A DNA stretch of 64,000 nt from Aphanothece hegewaldii CCALA 016 (GCF_003007785.1 NZ_PXOH01000002.1:239021-303020); one strand, 5' to 3'. Counted from the stretch's first letter, positions 17,814 through 27,329 are shown. The notes: generated by a model not told the origin, from the sequence alone. Program-made: numbers and translations.

Positions 17814-18281
17814 ATGTTTTCTCGTACCATTATTTTAGGGATTTTAGCTTCGCTTCTGGGCTTAAATTTACCCGTTCGCGCCGAAACCTGTACCCCTCTT
17901 ACTTTAGTGGGCGGGCGGGGCAGCGAAATAACTAAGACTGTTGCTCAACCGACGATTCCTGGTCCTTTTGGGATTAAGATTACTCGCAATAATTGGAATA
18001 CAGATTGGGCGGTTCCTGGGGGTATTCTTTTTAATCGCTATGTCGCTACTATGACATCTGCTGATGGCGGTACTTTTGACATCATTCTGTATCTCAAATA
18101 CAGCGATCAAACCGAAGATGAATTCTTCAATAGCCGTCGTCTAGAATTGGCGGCGGGAAAACCCTTAATCATTGAGGCAACGCCGCGCCCCGAAGAACAA
18201 CCCTTTCACGTCAATCTTTTCGTTAATGGGGTGGCTTCAATCGGTGAAACTTATACAGCTTCTGTCGTTGCTTGTCGCTAA
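17814..18281 (+). CDS. secreted hypothetical protein, 155 aa
   Basis: Not recognised beyond its export signal. From ATG 17814, which has GAGG seven bases upstream, the protein begins MFSRTIILGILASLLGLNL, a signal peptide with a probable cleavage site after VRAE. The mature part has two cysteines near its ends (ETCTPL and VVACR), possibly a disulfide, and is rich in beta-strand-like segments such as FDIILYLKYSDQ. It is probably a small periplasmic or extracellular beta-sandwich protein. It converges on the CFA-like gene. Confidence 0.6.
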   Translation: MFSRTIILGILASLLGLNLPVRAETCTPLTLVGGRGSEITKTVAQPTIPGPFGIKITRNNWNTDWAVPGGILFNRYVATMTSADGGTFDIILYLKYSDQTEDEFFNSRRLELAAGKPLIIEATPRPEEQPFHVNLFVNGVASIGETYTASVVACR

Positions 18282-18353
18282 TAATTACTTTTTCTGAGGT
18301 TGGGGTAAAGTAGATCCAATGGCGACTTTTCACTCTTTACCACATCAAAAGTA

Positions 18354-19457
18354 TTAGACAGGCTCCATTAAATATTGAGCGTTTCCTAATACTTTACCCT
18401 CATTTGCCTCGAAATATGCAATACACCAAAGTAAATAGAGTCTCCACATCCGACGGAATTTTTGATACTCCATGCCATAATCTAAGTTTTGTAATTGTGT
18501 TTGATGGTCATCAAAATTCTTTAGCCAAAATCGCAGCGTTTTCGCATAATTATAGCCGTTCAAATACCAGTGATTAATAACTTTGAGATCTCGCTTGGGT
18601 GCAAATGGCTCCTCATAACGCCAAACCCGCATTCTGGGGAAAATATATTTATCGATGAAAGGACTTGTACCATTATGAGGTAGTTTAAATGAAATGATAT
18701 GATAAAATACTTTTCCTTCTTTTTTGAGAAATTTTGCGATTTTTTGCCAAGCTTGAGTTAAATTTCCGATATGCTCAAATAATCCGATCGCAATAATTCG
18801 ATCAAATTGATTAGCCAACTGCACTGTATTAAAATCTTCTTCAATTAAGGTAAATCGTCCAGAACTTAGATAACTATCTGGCTCTTGCATTTTTTGACGC
18901 ATATAATCACATTGAGTCTGACTGAGATTTAGTGCTGTCACTCGTACATTAGGGAACTTAGAGAGAATATAATTAGACGCTGATCCCCAACCACATCCAA
19001 GATCTAAAATTTCGTCTCCGTCGGTTATTCCTGCTTTTTGGATGACATCATCTAGCATCGCTTGTTGTGCTTCAATTAGGGTCGTTGCTTCTTTTTCCCA
19101 TAAAGCTACAGTGTATTTAGGATAAATAAGCTTATTTTCGGTGAGCATAAGTCGAAAAAGCTCTGTAGGTAAGTTATATTGAACTCGCATCAGTTCCTTA
19201 GAGTTTTCGGCTAAAACTTCGCTTTCTTGTAAGATCCAATCATCGATTACGAGTAGGAAAGAAAAATGTTGATAAATCAGTGAGATAAGCGGTTTAAGAG
19301 TGTTTAAAACCAAAAAATCGGGTATTTCTAGACCATTGATATAGGCTTCGCTGACAGCCATTTGAAGCTTATTAGATAAGGCGATCGCACTATGAGGAAT
19401 ATTAGATGTAGTAGCCGAGTTTAAATAGTCTTGAGAGAGAGGTAATCTTAAATTCAT
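18354..19457 (-). CDS. SAM-dependent methyltransferase, cyclopropane-fatty-acyl-phospholipid synthase family
   Basis: Class I methyltransferase of the CFA-synthase/coclaurine N-methyltransferase family. The SAM motif DEILDLGCGWGSASNYIL lies near residue 149, followed by VTALNLSQTQCDYMRQKM and the CFA-type IGLFEHIGNL. The C-terminal region has FPRMRVWRYEEPFAPKRDL and WLKNFDDH, matching the long alpha-helical end of the family. It has 367 residues, shorter than E. coli Cfa because the N-terminal domain is reduced. The product may be a modified lipid or a small N-methylated amine; the sequence does not decide. It is monocistronic by spacing, with 235 bases upstream before the decayed HAD gene. 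Confidence 0.8.
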   Translation of the reverse strand: MNLRLPLSQDYLNSATTSNIPHSAIALSNKLQMAVSEAYINGLEIPDFLVLNTLKPLISLIYQHFSFLLVIDDWILQESEVLAENSKELMRVQYNLPTELFRLMLTENKLIYPKYTVALWEKEATTLIEAQQAMLDDVIQKAGITDGDEILDLGCGWGSASNYILSKFPNVRVTALNLSQTQCDYMRQKMQEPDSYLSSGRFTLIEEDFNTVQLANQFDRIIAIGLFEHIGNLTQAWQKIAKFLKKEGKVFYHIISFKLPHNGTSPFIDKYIFPRMRVWRYEEPFAPKRDLKVINHWYLNGYNYAKTLRFWLKNFDDHQTQLQNLDYGMEYQKFRRMWRLYLLWCIAYFEANEGKVLGNAQYLMEPV

Positions 19458-19692
19458 TGAAGTTCTCCCTAAATTAATCTTATTTCTAAAAACCTCAATT
19501 TATAGCTTTACTTTTCCTTAATTTAGTTATAAAACTTCATATAAATCATCCATAAGGGTGAATGCTAGATCACACCTTGGGTGCGTGTCTTTATTGAAAA
19601 AGGTTATTTATTATTAGAAGTAATCATGAAAATCTAAATTAAACTATATTGGCGTTATTTTAGCCATAAAATCAATAATTACGATATTTTAT

Positions 19693-20056
19693 ATGCCTTA
19701 TTTAGCAGTAGCCTCGGATTACGATGGAACCCTCGCCACTCATGGACAAGTATCAGAAGAAACTTTAGGATCTCTAAAACGTTTACGAGAATCTGGGCGA
19801 AAACTAATCTTAGTGACAGGACGAGAATTAAACGAACTTCGGTAAAGTATTTCCTGAGTTAGATTGGTTTGATGAGAATACTTGGCTGTATCATTTACAT
19901 CAACAAGATTATTCTCGTTGGTTTCGAGAAGCAATTAAAGATGAAGCTTTAGCCGAAGAAACCTCACAAATTGAGAATAGTTCTGATTTATCAGCAACCG
20001 AAAGCCGCGATCGGATTAAAGAATTAATTGAAGAACGCTATACTTTACCTGCTTAA
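19693..20056 (+). pseudogene. decayed HAD-family hydrolase gene: frameshift plus large internal deletion
   Basis: The 5' end encodes a normal HAD-IIB start, YLAVASDYDGTLATHG with the catalytic DxD-type motif, then LKRLRESGRKLILVTGREL, and stops at TAA 19843 after 50 codons. One base out of frame, from 19841, it continues GKVFPELDWFDENTWLYHL and runs to SRDRIKELIEERYTLPA at 20056. In intact cyanobacterial members the N-terminal HAD domain is followed by a long ATPase-like region before a C-terminus of the TWLYHL..DYSRWFREAIKD kind. Here the two ends are joined directly near FD/ENTW, so most of the middle is missing. The gene is three bases from the convergent kinase gene. Confidence 0.8.
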
Positions 20057-20059
20057 AAA

Positions 20060-21376
20060 TCATTTTAACCGACGATAAACGGTGGCTAAACCCCCTGCAT
20101 CTCCCACATTCCCTGGAAATAAAACTACAGGTAAATTTGGGAAATGGGGGTGATTTTCGGCGGTACGAACCATCGAACAACCAGCTAAAATTTGTCCTAA
20201 TAATCGCGCTGATCTTAAATTTAAACCCGTACTTAAAACATCATTAGACGTAATGCCACCTTTACTAATTAAAAAACCAATATCTTTCGGTAAATTTTGC
20301 ACAATATCCATCAATAATGCCGAAACTGCAACCCCAAAATCTAAACGTTGTTGTACTGTATCAAAAGTTAATTCCTGACGACTGGTATAGATAACAGGGG
20401 TTTGATTTGATTGATGTATTTGTTCGATTTTTTCTAAGGATTCTTGTAAAATTTCGTCGCGTTGTTCGGGATAATCTCGCAAACGCGTCACATCTATTTC
20501 TAGACCAAATGTATCAGATTCTTTGAGAAGATTTTCTAATTGTTCGGTGGTTTTTTTTACATGAGAACCGACAATGACTGCGCCCGCTTTATTTGTTGGT
20601 TTATATTTGGCCATTTCTTCTGCGGGAATTGGTTGCGGTCCGAGTTGAGCCAAAGATGTTAAAATACTAGCTGCACTGCGAAATAAAAATCGTTTTCCTG
20701 ATGCAGTTGCTTGTAAGATATCTGTAGCGAATTTGTCTAAATCTGCTTGAATTTCTCCATCAACTACACCACATTGATTATTTTCTAAAGTTATTAATCG
20801 CTCTAAACTTCCTTGATGAATATCATTGAGGACAAAGCGTTCAACTTCACTAGATTTAATTCGTCCTTTGGTTTTTTCTTCCACATAATCGGGTAGATAA
20901 CTATAATGATAGGCAAAGACAGAATCGCGGGCGAATTCAGTTTCATGAACAGGAGTCGCAACACCATTCATATATAGATAATGAATGCTCTCACGGGTTA
21001 CTCTTCCGCCTTCAAAAAAAGCAGGAATGAGAAAATGTGCATCAAATTTTCCGAGTTCTTCAGCAATGACATCTGTTTCAATGGGATAATGTCCTCTAAG
21101 GGTAGAATCAGAACGACTAACTACTAAGAAATCTTGTATATTTTCGGCTTGTAATGCGATTTTCAGGTTACGACAAACTTCTTGAGTCACTTCGGCTGCT
21201 TTTTCGGGAGTTAAGGCGCGAGTATTGGTTAAAATAAAAAAGATCGGAACCTCATCGGTTAATCCTAAACGAAGTGTATCGACATCCCACTGCATCAAAA
21301 GTAAGCAACTGTGAACGGTTTGCGAACCCGTTGGATCATCATCAAGAACAATAATTTTAGGTTGACTTTTTGACAT
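20060..21376 (-). CDS. four-carbon acid sugar kinase family protein (formerly DUF1537)
   Basis: Predicted kinase of the OtnK/DtnK family, which phosphorylates four-carbon sugar acids such as threonate or erythronate. The N-terminal domain has IIVLDDDPTGSQTVHS at the start and SRSDSTLRGHYPIETDVIAE near residue 108, the family's substrate-binding signature. The C-terminal nucleotide-binding domain has AGAVIVGSHVKKTTEQL, LISKGGITSNDVL and VLFPGNVGDAGGLATVY. It has 438 residues, a full-length member. No aldolase or epimerase partner gene lies beside it, so the pathway here is unclear. It converges on the HAD pseudogene across three bases. Confidence 0.83.
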   Translation of the reverse strand: MSKSQPKIIVLDDDPTGSQTVHSCLLLMQWDVDTLRLGLTDEVPIFFILTNTRALTPEKAAEVTQEVCRNLKIALQAENIQDFLVVSRSDSTLRGHYPIETDVIAEELGKFDAHFLIPAFFEGGRVTRESIHYLYMNGVATPVHETEFARDSVFAYHYSYLPDYVEEKTKGRIKSSEVERFVLNDIHQGSLERLITLENNQCGVVDGEIQADLDKFATDILQATASGKRFLFRSAASILTSLAQLGPQPIPAEEMAKYKPTNKAGAVIVGSHVKKTTEQLENLLKESDTFGLEIDVTRLRDYPEQRDEILQESLEKIEQIHQSNQTPVIYTSRQELTFDTVQQRLDFGVAVSALLMDIVQNLPKDIGFLISKGGITSNDVLSTGLNLRSARLLGQILAGCSMVRTAENHPHFPNLPVVLFPGNVGDAGGLATVYRRLK

Positions 21377-21841
21377 TTTTATGTATGATAAAGATTGAAG
21401 AATTTTACTCTAACATTTCATCGAGACTATTTATTATATTCTTTTAACTGTTCTAAATTACTGGCTTTGAGTTAATATTTTGTCTATAGTCAAAATGTAA
21501 TCTAAAAGAAACGGATCATTGAATAGGTTCGACGGTTTAAGGAGCAATTTTTAATAACGACGATGGCACATTATTCTTAAAAAAATTTAATTTTTTATTC
21601 TTTAAGTGAGTAGGGATAATTGTTATACAGCAATCAGCCCGAAAAAAAGTAACATGGGAAAATTGTGAGCCATTTCGTTGAAAACTTCGATCCGATTCGC
21701 CATTTGATCCCCGTGTTGTGGTACTGTCAATGTCAGTGTATCAATGCAACAGTCGTGTTGCTGCTGTCGTCCTTTTTGCTTATAAGAAAGCTGGATTGTT
21801 GCTGATCGTCCTACTCCTTACACATTCCATGAGCCAAGCCT
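21377..21841. other. 465-base divergent region upstream of rbcR
   Basis: The region should contain the promoters of the kinase gene (minus) and rbcR (plus). A short hairpin, GCAAC-N6-GTTGC, lies at 21745-21760. Just before rbcR a six-codon frame ATG AGC CAA GCC overlaps the rbcR start codon, probably by chance. I see no tRNA, conserved ncRNA or repeat. Confidence 0.4.
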
Positions 21842-22852
21842 ATGTCTGATATCCCTTTCACTCTAGATCAACTCAGAATTCTCAAGGCGATCGCTGCTGA
21901 AGGGAGTTTTAAACGAGCCGCCGATACGCTTTATGTTTCCCAACCTGCTGTTAGTTTACAAGTACAGAACCTAGAAAAGCAATTAAATGTACCGTTGTTT
22001 GATCGGGGTGGACGTAAGGCGCAATTGACAGAAGCCGGACATCTATTACTCAGTTATGGTGAGAAAATTATCACCCTGTGTCAAGAAACTTGTCGGGCGA
22101 TCGAAGATTTACAAAATTTACAAGGTGGAACCCTCATTGTCGGGGCTTCTCAAACAACGGGTACATATTTACTACCTCGAATGATTGGGCATTTTCGCCA
22201 CAAATACCCAGAAGTCACGGTACAACTCCAAGTACATTCTACCCGTCGCACGTCTTGGGGTGTTGCTAACGGACAAGTGGATCTTGCTATTATTGGGGGT
22301 GAAGTTCCCGCCGAACTACAAGAAACTTTACAAATTATTCCCTATGCTGATGATGAATTGGCGTTAATTTTGCCAGTTTCTCATCCCCTTTCAAAAGTCG
22401 AAATGATTCAAAAAGAAGATTTATATCGCTTAAAATTTATTACTCTTGACTCACAATCAACGATTCGTAAAGTCATTGATAAAGTATTAAGTCGTTGTGA
22501 TATTGATACCAAACGTTTAAAAGTAGAAATGGAACTTAACTCGATTGAAGCGATAAAAAATGCCGTTCAATCGGGTTTAGGTGCTGCTTTTGTTTCAATC
22601 ACAGCAATTGAAAAAGAATTACAAATGAATGTACTGCACGTTGCGCCGATCAAAGATGTTGAAGTCAGACGCACTTTATCGGTTATTCTTAATCCGAATC
22701 GATATCGTTCTAAAGCGGCTGAAGCTTTTGTTAGAGAAATTTTACCCGAATTTTCTACATATCCTGAATATTTAGCTCAAGCTGAATTAATACAAAATCC
22801 TAGTGCTCATCCCATTCATACTGAGATTTCGACGAATGGAAATGGGATTTAA
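21842..22852 (+). CDS. rbcR: LysR-family transcriptional regulator RbcR (Ycf30 type)
   Basis: Regulator of RuBisCO and carbon-fixation genes, conserved in cyanobacteria and some plastids as Ycf30. The winged helix-turn-helix is at residues 6-65: [20 protein letters not shown] and [20 protein letters not shown]. The effector domain contains the family-typical [16 protein letters not shown] and [20 protein letters not shown]. The length of 336 residues includes a Thr/His/Asn-rich C-terminal tail. It closely resembles cyanobacterial RbcR rather than NdhR or CmpR, judged by its N-terminal block. It is followed after 35 bases by the M48 protease gene. Confidence 0.88.
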   Translation: MSDIPFTLDQLRILKAIAAEGSFKRAADTLYVSQPAVSLQVQNLEKQLNVPLFDRGGRKAQLTEAGHLLLSYGEKIITLCQETCRAIEDLQNLQGGTLIVGASQTTGTYLLPRMIGHFRHKYPEVTVQLQVHSTRRTSWGVANGQVDLAIIGGEVPAELQETLQIIPYADDELALILPVSHPLSKVEMIQKEDLYRLKFITLDSQSTIRKVIDKVLSRCDIDTKRLKVEMELNSIEAIKNAVQSGLGAAFVSITAIEKELQMNVLHVAPIKDVEVRRTLSVILNPNRYRSKAAEAFVREILPEFSTYPEYLAQAELIQNPSAHPIHTEISTNGNGI

Positions 22853-22887
22853 TAAAAACCATTCATTGATTTTTAATAATTAAACCA

Positions 22888-23856
22888 ATGGCAAGTTATC
22901 CAGGTATTTCGAGTCAAGCGTTTAAACATCCATTAGATCAACAAGCCGAATTAGCTTTAAGAAGTGTTCCAGGTTTTGATCTTTTAGCGAGTCGTTTTTC
23001 TGAATATATTTATGAACGTCCGCAACAGATTTATTTAATGGGAAATAATCTTAAAGTCAACCCAAGACAATACTCGACGCTTTATGGAATTTATCGAGAT
23101 TGTATTCAAGATTTAGATATTTATCCTGAACCATCGTTATATGTTAGCCAAAATCCTTTAGTAAATTCTTATTCCCTAGGACGCGAACACCCTTATATTG
23201 TAGTAAATACAGGTTTACTCGATTTACTCAATGAAGACGAAATCAGAACCGTAATGGCTCACGAATTAGGACATATTAAGTGTGATCATAGTATTCTAAT
23301 TCAGATGTTTTTATGGGTAAGAAATACGGCTTCTTTTATTGGTGATATTACTCTAGGAATTGGTAAAATTATGACAACGGGTTTGATTTATGCTTTTTAT
23401 GAATGGCGTAGAAAAGCAGAATTATCAGCAGATCGAGCCTCAATGTTAGTGATAGATGATGTTAATCTTATTTTTAAAACGATGATGAAATTAGCAGGAG
23501 GGAGTCAGAAATATGCTCATGAATGTAGTTTGCAAGAGTTTATTAAACAGTCTGATGATTATCATCGAATGGATGAAGATAGTTTAAATCAATTTTATAA
23601 AATTATGATTTATAACGGAGCAAATGATACTTTTTTAACTCATCCTTTTACGGTGGAAAGAGTTAGATATTTACAAGAGTGGTCAAATTCAGCACAATAT
23701 CGTCAAATTAAACAAGGGAATTATCCAAAAGCTGGAAAAGAAGGCTCAATTAATGTTGATGCGACTCCAAAAAATCAAGAATCTGAAGATTTAAAGCAAA
23801 AAATTGCTGATTTACAGGCAGAAATTGAAAGAATTAGAAATGCTAAAAATAGCTAA
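22888..23856 (+). CDS. M48 family zinc metalloprotease
   Basis: Predicted zinc-dependent peptidase related to HtpX/Ste24. The catalytic motif HELGHIKCDH (HExxH) is near residue 125 in VMAHELGHIKCDHSILIQ, and the third zinc ligand is likely the Glu in EWRRKAELSADRASMLV. Upstream is a family-typical SQNPLVNSYSLGREHPYIVV. A moderately hydrophobic segment after the active site (about 137-170) may associate with the membrane. The C-terminal 35 residues are a short coiled coil (DLKQKIADLQAEIERI). It overlaps the convergent DUF202 gene by four bases. Confidence 0.87.
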   Translation: MASYPGISSQAFKHPLDQQAELALRSVPGFDLLASRFSEYIYERPQQIYLMGNNLKVNPRQYSTLYGIYRDCIQDLDIYPEPSLYVSQNPLVNSYSLGREHPYIVVNTGLLDLLNEDEIRTVMAHELGHIKCDHSILIQMFLWVRNTASFIGDITLGIGKIMTTGLIYAFYEWRRKAELSADRASMLVIDDVNLIFKTMMKLAGGSQKYAHECSLQEFIKQSDDYHRMDEDSLNQFYKIMIYNGANDTFLTHPFTVERVRYLQEWSNSAQYRQIKQGNYPKAGKEGSINVDATPKNQESEDLKQKIADLQAEIERIRNAKNS

Positions 23857-24242
23857 GAATGTAAGATAATACTAATGATAAAAGTGACTAAGCCAAAAAG
23901 AATAACAGAACCGACAAGAGTTGTATAAAAAAGACGAGGTGGCTGATAATTCTCTTTTTGAATTGAATCTATTTCTGATAAATAGGCAAGAACCGCAGTA
24001 AATAATAAAAATATACCGATGGCAATGGCATTTAAACCAATAATTTGAGTAAATCGTGTATTAAGCAGTAAGTTATTATTAGGAAAAGAGCGATTAATTG
24101 CCAAAAAAATTTCATCAAAAGCAATCCCAAAACTAATTAAAGATAAACAATGTTGTATCCAAGTTGTTAAAGTTCGTTCGGCTGCTTCACGGTTACGCTC
24201 TTTCGCTAATTCATTCGTTGTACCGATGGGCTTTTGATTCAT
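23853..24242 (-). CDS. DUF202 (YidH-type) membrane protein
   Basis: Small membrane protein of the DUF202 family, 129 residues with three hydrophobic segments (about 34-53, 68-90 and 105-127). The family hallmark before the first segment is present: NELAKERNREAAERTLTTW. The function of the family is not established to my knowledge. It overlaps the end of its upstream paralogue by four bases (24239-24242), so the two DUF202 genes are translationally coupled. Here the usual WIRT of the first helix reads WIQH. Confidence 0.78.
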   Translation of the reverse strand: MNQKPIGTTNELAKERNREAAERTLTTWIQHCLSLISFGIAFDEIFLAINRSFPNNNLLLNTRFTQIIGLNAIAIGIFLLFTAVLAYLSEIDSIQKENYQPPRLFYTTLVGSVILFGLVTFIISIILHS

Positions 24243-24673
24243 AATAAAGAGTGATGATTAGTCAAATAAGCCTTAATTAGAATACTAATAAACGCATAAA
24301 TACCAATACAAATTAATGCGATCGCAACTGTTAAACCCAAAGAACGACGGGGCGTATAAAGATAATCTACACTACGTTGAATATGACGCAATTCTCTTTT
24401 ATGTTCAATCGCTGCACTAATCATCGCATAAATTCCTAAAGCGATAAAAGATAGACCCAAAACACGAGAAAATCGAACATGATTTAAGTTTTCTGAGACT
24501 TTGTGAAAACTCAAAATAGCACCAACAATACTATCAATTCCAAAGCCAAAACTAATCAAAGAAAGACAAGTTCGTATCCAAGCCATCAAAGTTCGTTCAG
24601 CAGCAGCGCGGTTTCGTTCTTTGGCGAGTTCTGCTTGAATATTTGGCGTTTGACGAGGTGGAAGCTCATTCAT
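24239..24673 (-). CDS. DUF202 (YidH-type) membrane protein, upstream paralogue
   Basis: A 144-residue DUF202 protein with the canonical motif AELAKERNRAAAERTLMAWI followed by RTCLSLISFGFGIDSIVGAI, and three membrane segments. It is a paralogue of the next gene, sharing the ELAKERNR-AAERTL block; the pair probably arose by tandem duplication and may form a hetero-oligomer. It is the first gene of the two-gene unit. A 65-base nested hairpin lies upstream, between it and the ArsA gene. Confidence 0.78.
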   Translation of the reverse strand: MNELPPRQTPNIQAELAKERNRAAAERTLMAWIRTCLSLISFGFGIDSIVGAILSFHKVSENLNHVRFSRVLGLSFIALGIYAMISAAIEHKRELRHIQRSVDYLYTPRRSLGLTVAIALICIGIYAFISILIKAYLTNHHSLL

Positions 24674-24732
24674 AGATGAATTTATGATCTGATAAAAACA
24701 TCTAATAGTTTAATCGATAAATATGGGGTAAC

Positions 24733-24797
24733 GGTTTGGATACCTTAACCCTACAATATGATTATGGTTGATGTTGTAGGGAAATGATTTCCAAACC
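24733..24797. repeat. nested inverted repeat (65 bases)
   Basis: The outer arms GGTTTGGA (24733) and TCCAAACC (24790) and the inner arms CCCTACAA (24749) and TTGTAGGG (24774) are both perfect 8-bp pairs around a 17-base loop. The arms share words with hairpins at 36147-36164 and 37758-37833, so this looks like a dispersed palindromic element. It lies just past the end of the ArsA gene and could also stop its transcription. Confidence 0.6.
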
Positions 24798-24810
24798 AAA
24801 GATTAGTCTT

Positions 24811-26001
24811 TTAAATGGCGACAGCACCCGTAAAGCGAATTTTTAGATAATCATCTTCCATTTTTGCACCATCTGGCTTTAACGCGGCTAAAGCTTGCGG
24901 TAGGACTAAATTTCGGCGATGATTACCGATACGGATATTTAGTTCGTCTCCAGTTTTATTGAGTTGAACTTGTTCTTTGGGAATTCCAGGTAAATACAAT
25001 TCTAGGCTGTAGTTATTTTTGTCTTGAACGACACGAATTGTATTTTCTTTGTAATACACTTGTGTTGGATCTTCGTCTTGAGAGAAAAGGGTATTTTTTA
25101 AGCGTTCTAAGGCTTTTAAACCGCACATCTCCTCGGAGTATAGGGGAACTTCCTTGACGGGTAAAGGATGGAAATTATCGTAAATCTCTTGTTTATAAAA
25201 TTGCTGATTTTCTTTCCATTTTTGGAAAAAAGGATCAGTCACTTCATTAGGAATGATGCGGTTAGCGACAATGAGATCTGTTGCGACGTTGTATAAGCTA
25301 AGATAAGCATGAGCGCGTAAAGACTCTTTAATTACCATTTTTTCGGGATTTGTCACCAAACGTACCGATGTTTGAGTATTATCGGTTAAAACTTTTTCTA
25401 ATGCTTCGATTTGCTCGTAAAATTCATAGGGTGCATCCATCACCTCTTTATCGGGAAGTGAAAAACCTGCGATCGGTCGGAAAATTGGTTCTACAATAGG
25501 TCTTAATGCGGCTGACATTCCTTGTAAAGGTTTGTAAAATCTTCTCATATACCAGCCACTCACTTCGGGTAAACTCAACAGGCGTAGGGCGGTTCCAGTG
25601 GGCGCAGAATCGATAATTAGAACATCATAGGTTCCCTCATCGTAATGACGTTTCATCCGTACTAAGCCGAAAATTTCATCCATTCCAGGTAAAATGGCTA
25701 GTTCTTCTGCTTGGACTCCTTCTAAACCTCTTGCTTGCAAAACTTGGGTAATATAACGTTTTACAGCCCCCCAGTTTTGTTCTAACTCCATCAGTGCATC
25801 GAGTTCAGCCCCCCATAAGTTCGGGCTAACCTGTTTCGGCTCATGTCCTAATTCTAAATCAAAACTATCGGCTAAAGAATGCGCTGGATCGGTACTTAAA
25901 ACAAGGGTTTTGTAACCTAGTTCTGCACATCGAAGCCCTGTAGCCGCCGCGACGGAGGTTTTACCGACACCCCCTTTACCTGTCATCAGAATTACACGCA
26001 T
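24811..26001 (-). CDS. ArsA/Get3-family ATPase with C-terminal HSP20-like domain
   Basis: Cytosolic P-loop ATPase of the ArsA/TRC40 family, which in other organisms handles arsenite or tail-anchored membrane proteins. The N-terminus has the deviant Walker [21 protein letters not shown], then [16 protein letters not shown] and [16 protein letters not shown]. Residues from about 320 form a small beta-rich domain ([33 protein letters not shown]) resembling an alpha-crystallin/HSP20 fold, an arrangement seen in cyanobacterial and plastid members. I see no CxxC zinc motif and no ars genes nearby, so arsenite export is unlikely; a chaperone-type role is inferred. Confidence 0.83.
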   Translation of the reverse strand: MRVILMTGKGGVGKTSVAAATGLRCAELGYKTLVLSTDPAHSLADSFDLELGHEPKQVSPNLWGAELDALMELEQNWGAVKRYITQVLQARGLEGVQAEELAILPGMDEIFGLVRMKRHYDEGTYDVLIIDSAPTGTALRLLSLPEVSGWYMRRFYKPLQGMSAALRPIVEPIFRPIAGFSLPDKEVMDAPYEFYEQIEALEKVLTDNTQTSVRLVTNPEKMVIKESLRAHAYLSLYNVATDLIVANRIIPNEVTDPFFQKWKENQQFYKQEIYDNFHPLPVKEVPLYSEEMCGLKALERLKNTLFSQDEDPTQVYYKENTIRVVQDKNNYSLELYLPGIPKEQVQLNKTGDELNIRIGNHRRNLVLPQALAALKPDGAKMEDDYLKIRFTGAVAI

Positions 26002-26054
26002 GAGTCCCTTTATGAGAAAAATTTACAATACTTATTTTTATTATGACGATAAAA

Positions 26055-26438
26055 TCAGCGTTTAGGGAATATATGCTGTTTAACTACATCCCATCGTGAA
26101 CAATTCCAATAATCGACATGAGAAATAATTTTTTGATGCTCGTCTAAGGTTAACTCAGTTCGTCCAGGAATTGCGATCCGAGGTTGCCAAGGTAAAGGTG
26201 TTGTCCAATTGAGCGTCCATTTCATGTAAATTATATTTTGTTCAGGGTAAATTTCATGGAGATCCATTTTAATATTTTGGAAAAAAGTTCCCATAAATTG
26301 AATCATTGCTTTATATTTATTGATTCCGCGAAATTCATTTAAAGGATCTTTGAAATAAACTTCATCAGCATACAGATCATAGTGTTGATCAATAGGAAAT
26401 CGCTGATAATCTTCTCGCAAAATTTGTATAATATCCAT
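26055..26438 (-). CDS. DUF2358 / NTF2-like fold protein
   Basis: A 127-residue protein resembling the DUF2358 family of cyanobacteria and plastids, with an NTF2-like cone fold predicted from its layout: an N-terminal helix (MDIIQILREDYQRFP), then YDLYADEVYFKDPLNEFRG, and paired strands IIYMKWTLNWTTPLPWQPRI and ELTLDEHQKIISHVDYWN. No catalytic residues are evident. I placed the start at ATG 26438, preceded by AAAGG; a longer frame from 26483 would overlap the upstream gene and lacks a ribosome-binding site. It is probably co-transcribed with the EEP-family gene upstream. Confidence 0.7.
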   Translation of the reverse strand: MDIIQILREDYQRFPIDQHYDLYADEVYFKDPLNEFRGINKYKAMIQFMGTFFQNIKMDLHEIYPEQNIIYMKWTLNWTTPLPWQPRIAIPGRTELTLDEHQKIISHVDYWNCSRWDVVKQHIFPKR

Positions 26439-26452
26439 AGCTACCTTTAAGT

Positions 26453-27235
26453 TTAAAATAAAAATTCTCCAATGACTGGACAATGATCAGACGCGTAAAT
26501 CTCTTCCCATTTGCCTTGATCAACTTTAATACTTTTTAACTCAACTCGACAATCATAATAAATGGTATCAATGGCTAAAAATGGTTCGTCTGTAAAATCA
26601 TGAAAACTGAGTTGCTTAGATATTTCAATATTAAATAAACTATCTTTTAAGTAAATTTCATTCGATAAAGTTTGTAAAAAGGTTTTTCTTTCTATTGTAT
26701 CGGGTGTTGAATTAAAATCACCAGTCAAAAATAAATAACTATTGCTTAAATCTAAATCACTCAAACGCTCTATAATTAATTTAGAACTAAGCTTTCTGGC
26801 GATTTCGCTATTGTGATCTAAATGGGTGTTGTAATGAATAATATTAATGTTTTCGTCTAATGTTTGGAATCTTCCCCAAGTCACCATACGCGGGTAACTA
26901 TTTTTCCAATGTTGTGTTACACTTCCTAGAATTTCTGGCGTTTCACTGAGGAAAAAATCCCCCGTTTCTATACATTTTAAACGCTCAGTATTATAAAAAA
27001 TTGTACACCTTTCCCCCGTATCATTTCCCGTTCTGTCGCGTCCAATACTTTGATAATTTGGTAACATTCGATGTAAGTCTAATAATTGATGAGCTTTACC
27101 TTCTTGTGTGCCAATTAAATCAGGTGCATAATGAGTAATTAAAGAGGCGAGCGCTTTTCTTCTAACTCTCCAATTTTTCTCATATGGATCTGGTTTATCA
27201 TAACGAATATTGAGACTGATAATTTTGAGTAGCAT
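26453..27235 (-). CDS. endonuclease/exonuclease/phosphatase (EEP) family protein
   Basis: Metal-dependent hydrolase of the EEP superfamily (DNase I, inositol phosphatase and sphingomyelinase relatives). Motifs in order: ISLNIRYDKPD with the metal-binding Asn, DLIGTQEGKAHQLLDL with the catalytic Glu, NIIHYNTHLDHNSEIAR, LFLTGDFNSTPDT and the terminal ASDHCPVIGEF with the catalytic His. It has 260 residues, a complete small member with no signal peptide, so it is cytosolic. The substrate cannot be read from sequence. It precedes the DUF2358 gene on the same strand. Confidence 0.83.
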   Translation of the reverse strand: MLLKIISLNIRYDKPDPYEKNWRVRRKALASLITHYAPDLIGTQEGKAHQLLDLHRMLPNYQSIGRDRTGNDTGERCTIFYNTERLKCIETGDFFLSETPEILGSVTQHWKNSYPRMVTWGRFQTLDENINIIHYNTHLDHNSEIARKLSSKLIIERLSDLDLSNSYLFLTGDFNSTPDTIERKTFLQTLSNEIYLKDSLFNIEISKQLSFHDFTDEPFLAIDTIYYDCRVELKSIKVDQGKWEEIYASDHCPVIGEFLF

Positions 27236-27329
27236 TGTTAAAAAAAAGTTAATATTAAACCGCTTGTACTATTTTTTTATTACAATTAAAACTAAGATAA
27301 TTCAAGAGTTTATTTTATTTTAGCGTATT

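Noticed and set aside
18304..18341. GGTAAAG/CTTTACC inverted repeat between two convergent genes
   Set aside because: The stem is 7 bp with a 24-base loop and no T-run, so it is too weak to call a terminator.
21827..21847. Six-codon frame overlapping the rbcR start codon
   Set aside because: Too short to distinguish from chance and without a ribosome-binding site of its own.
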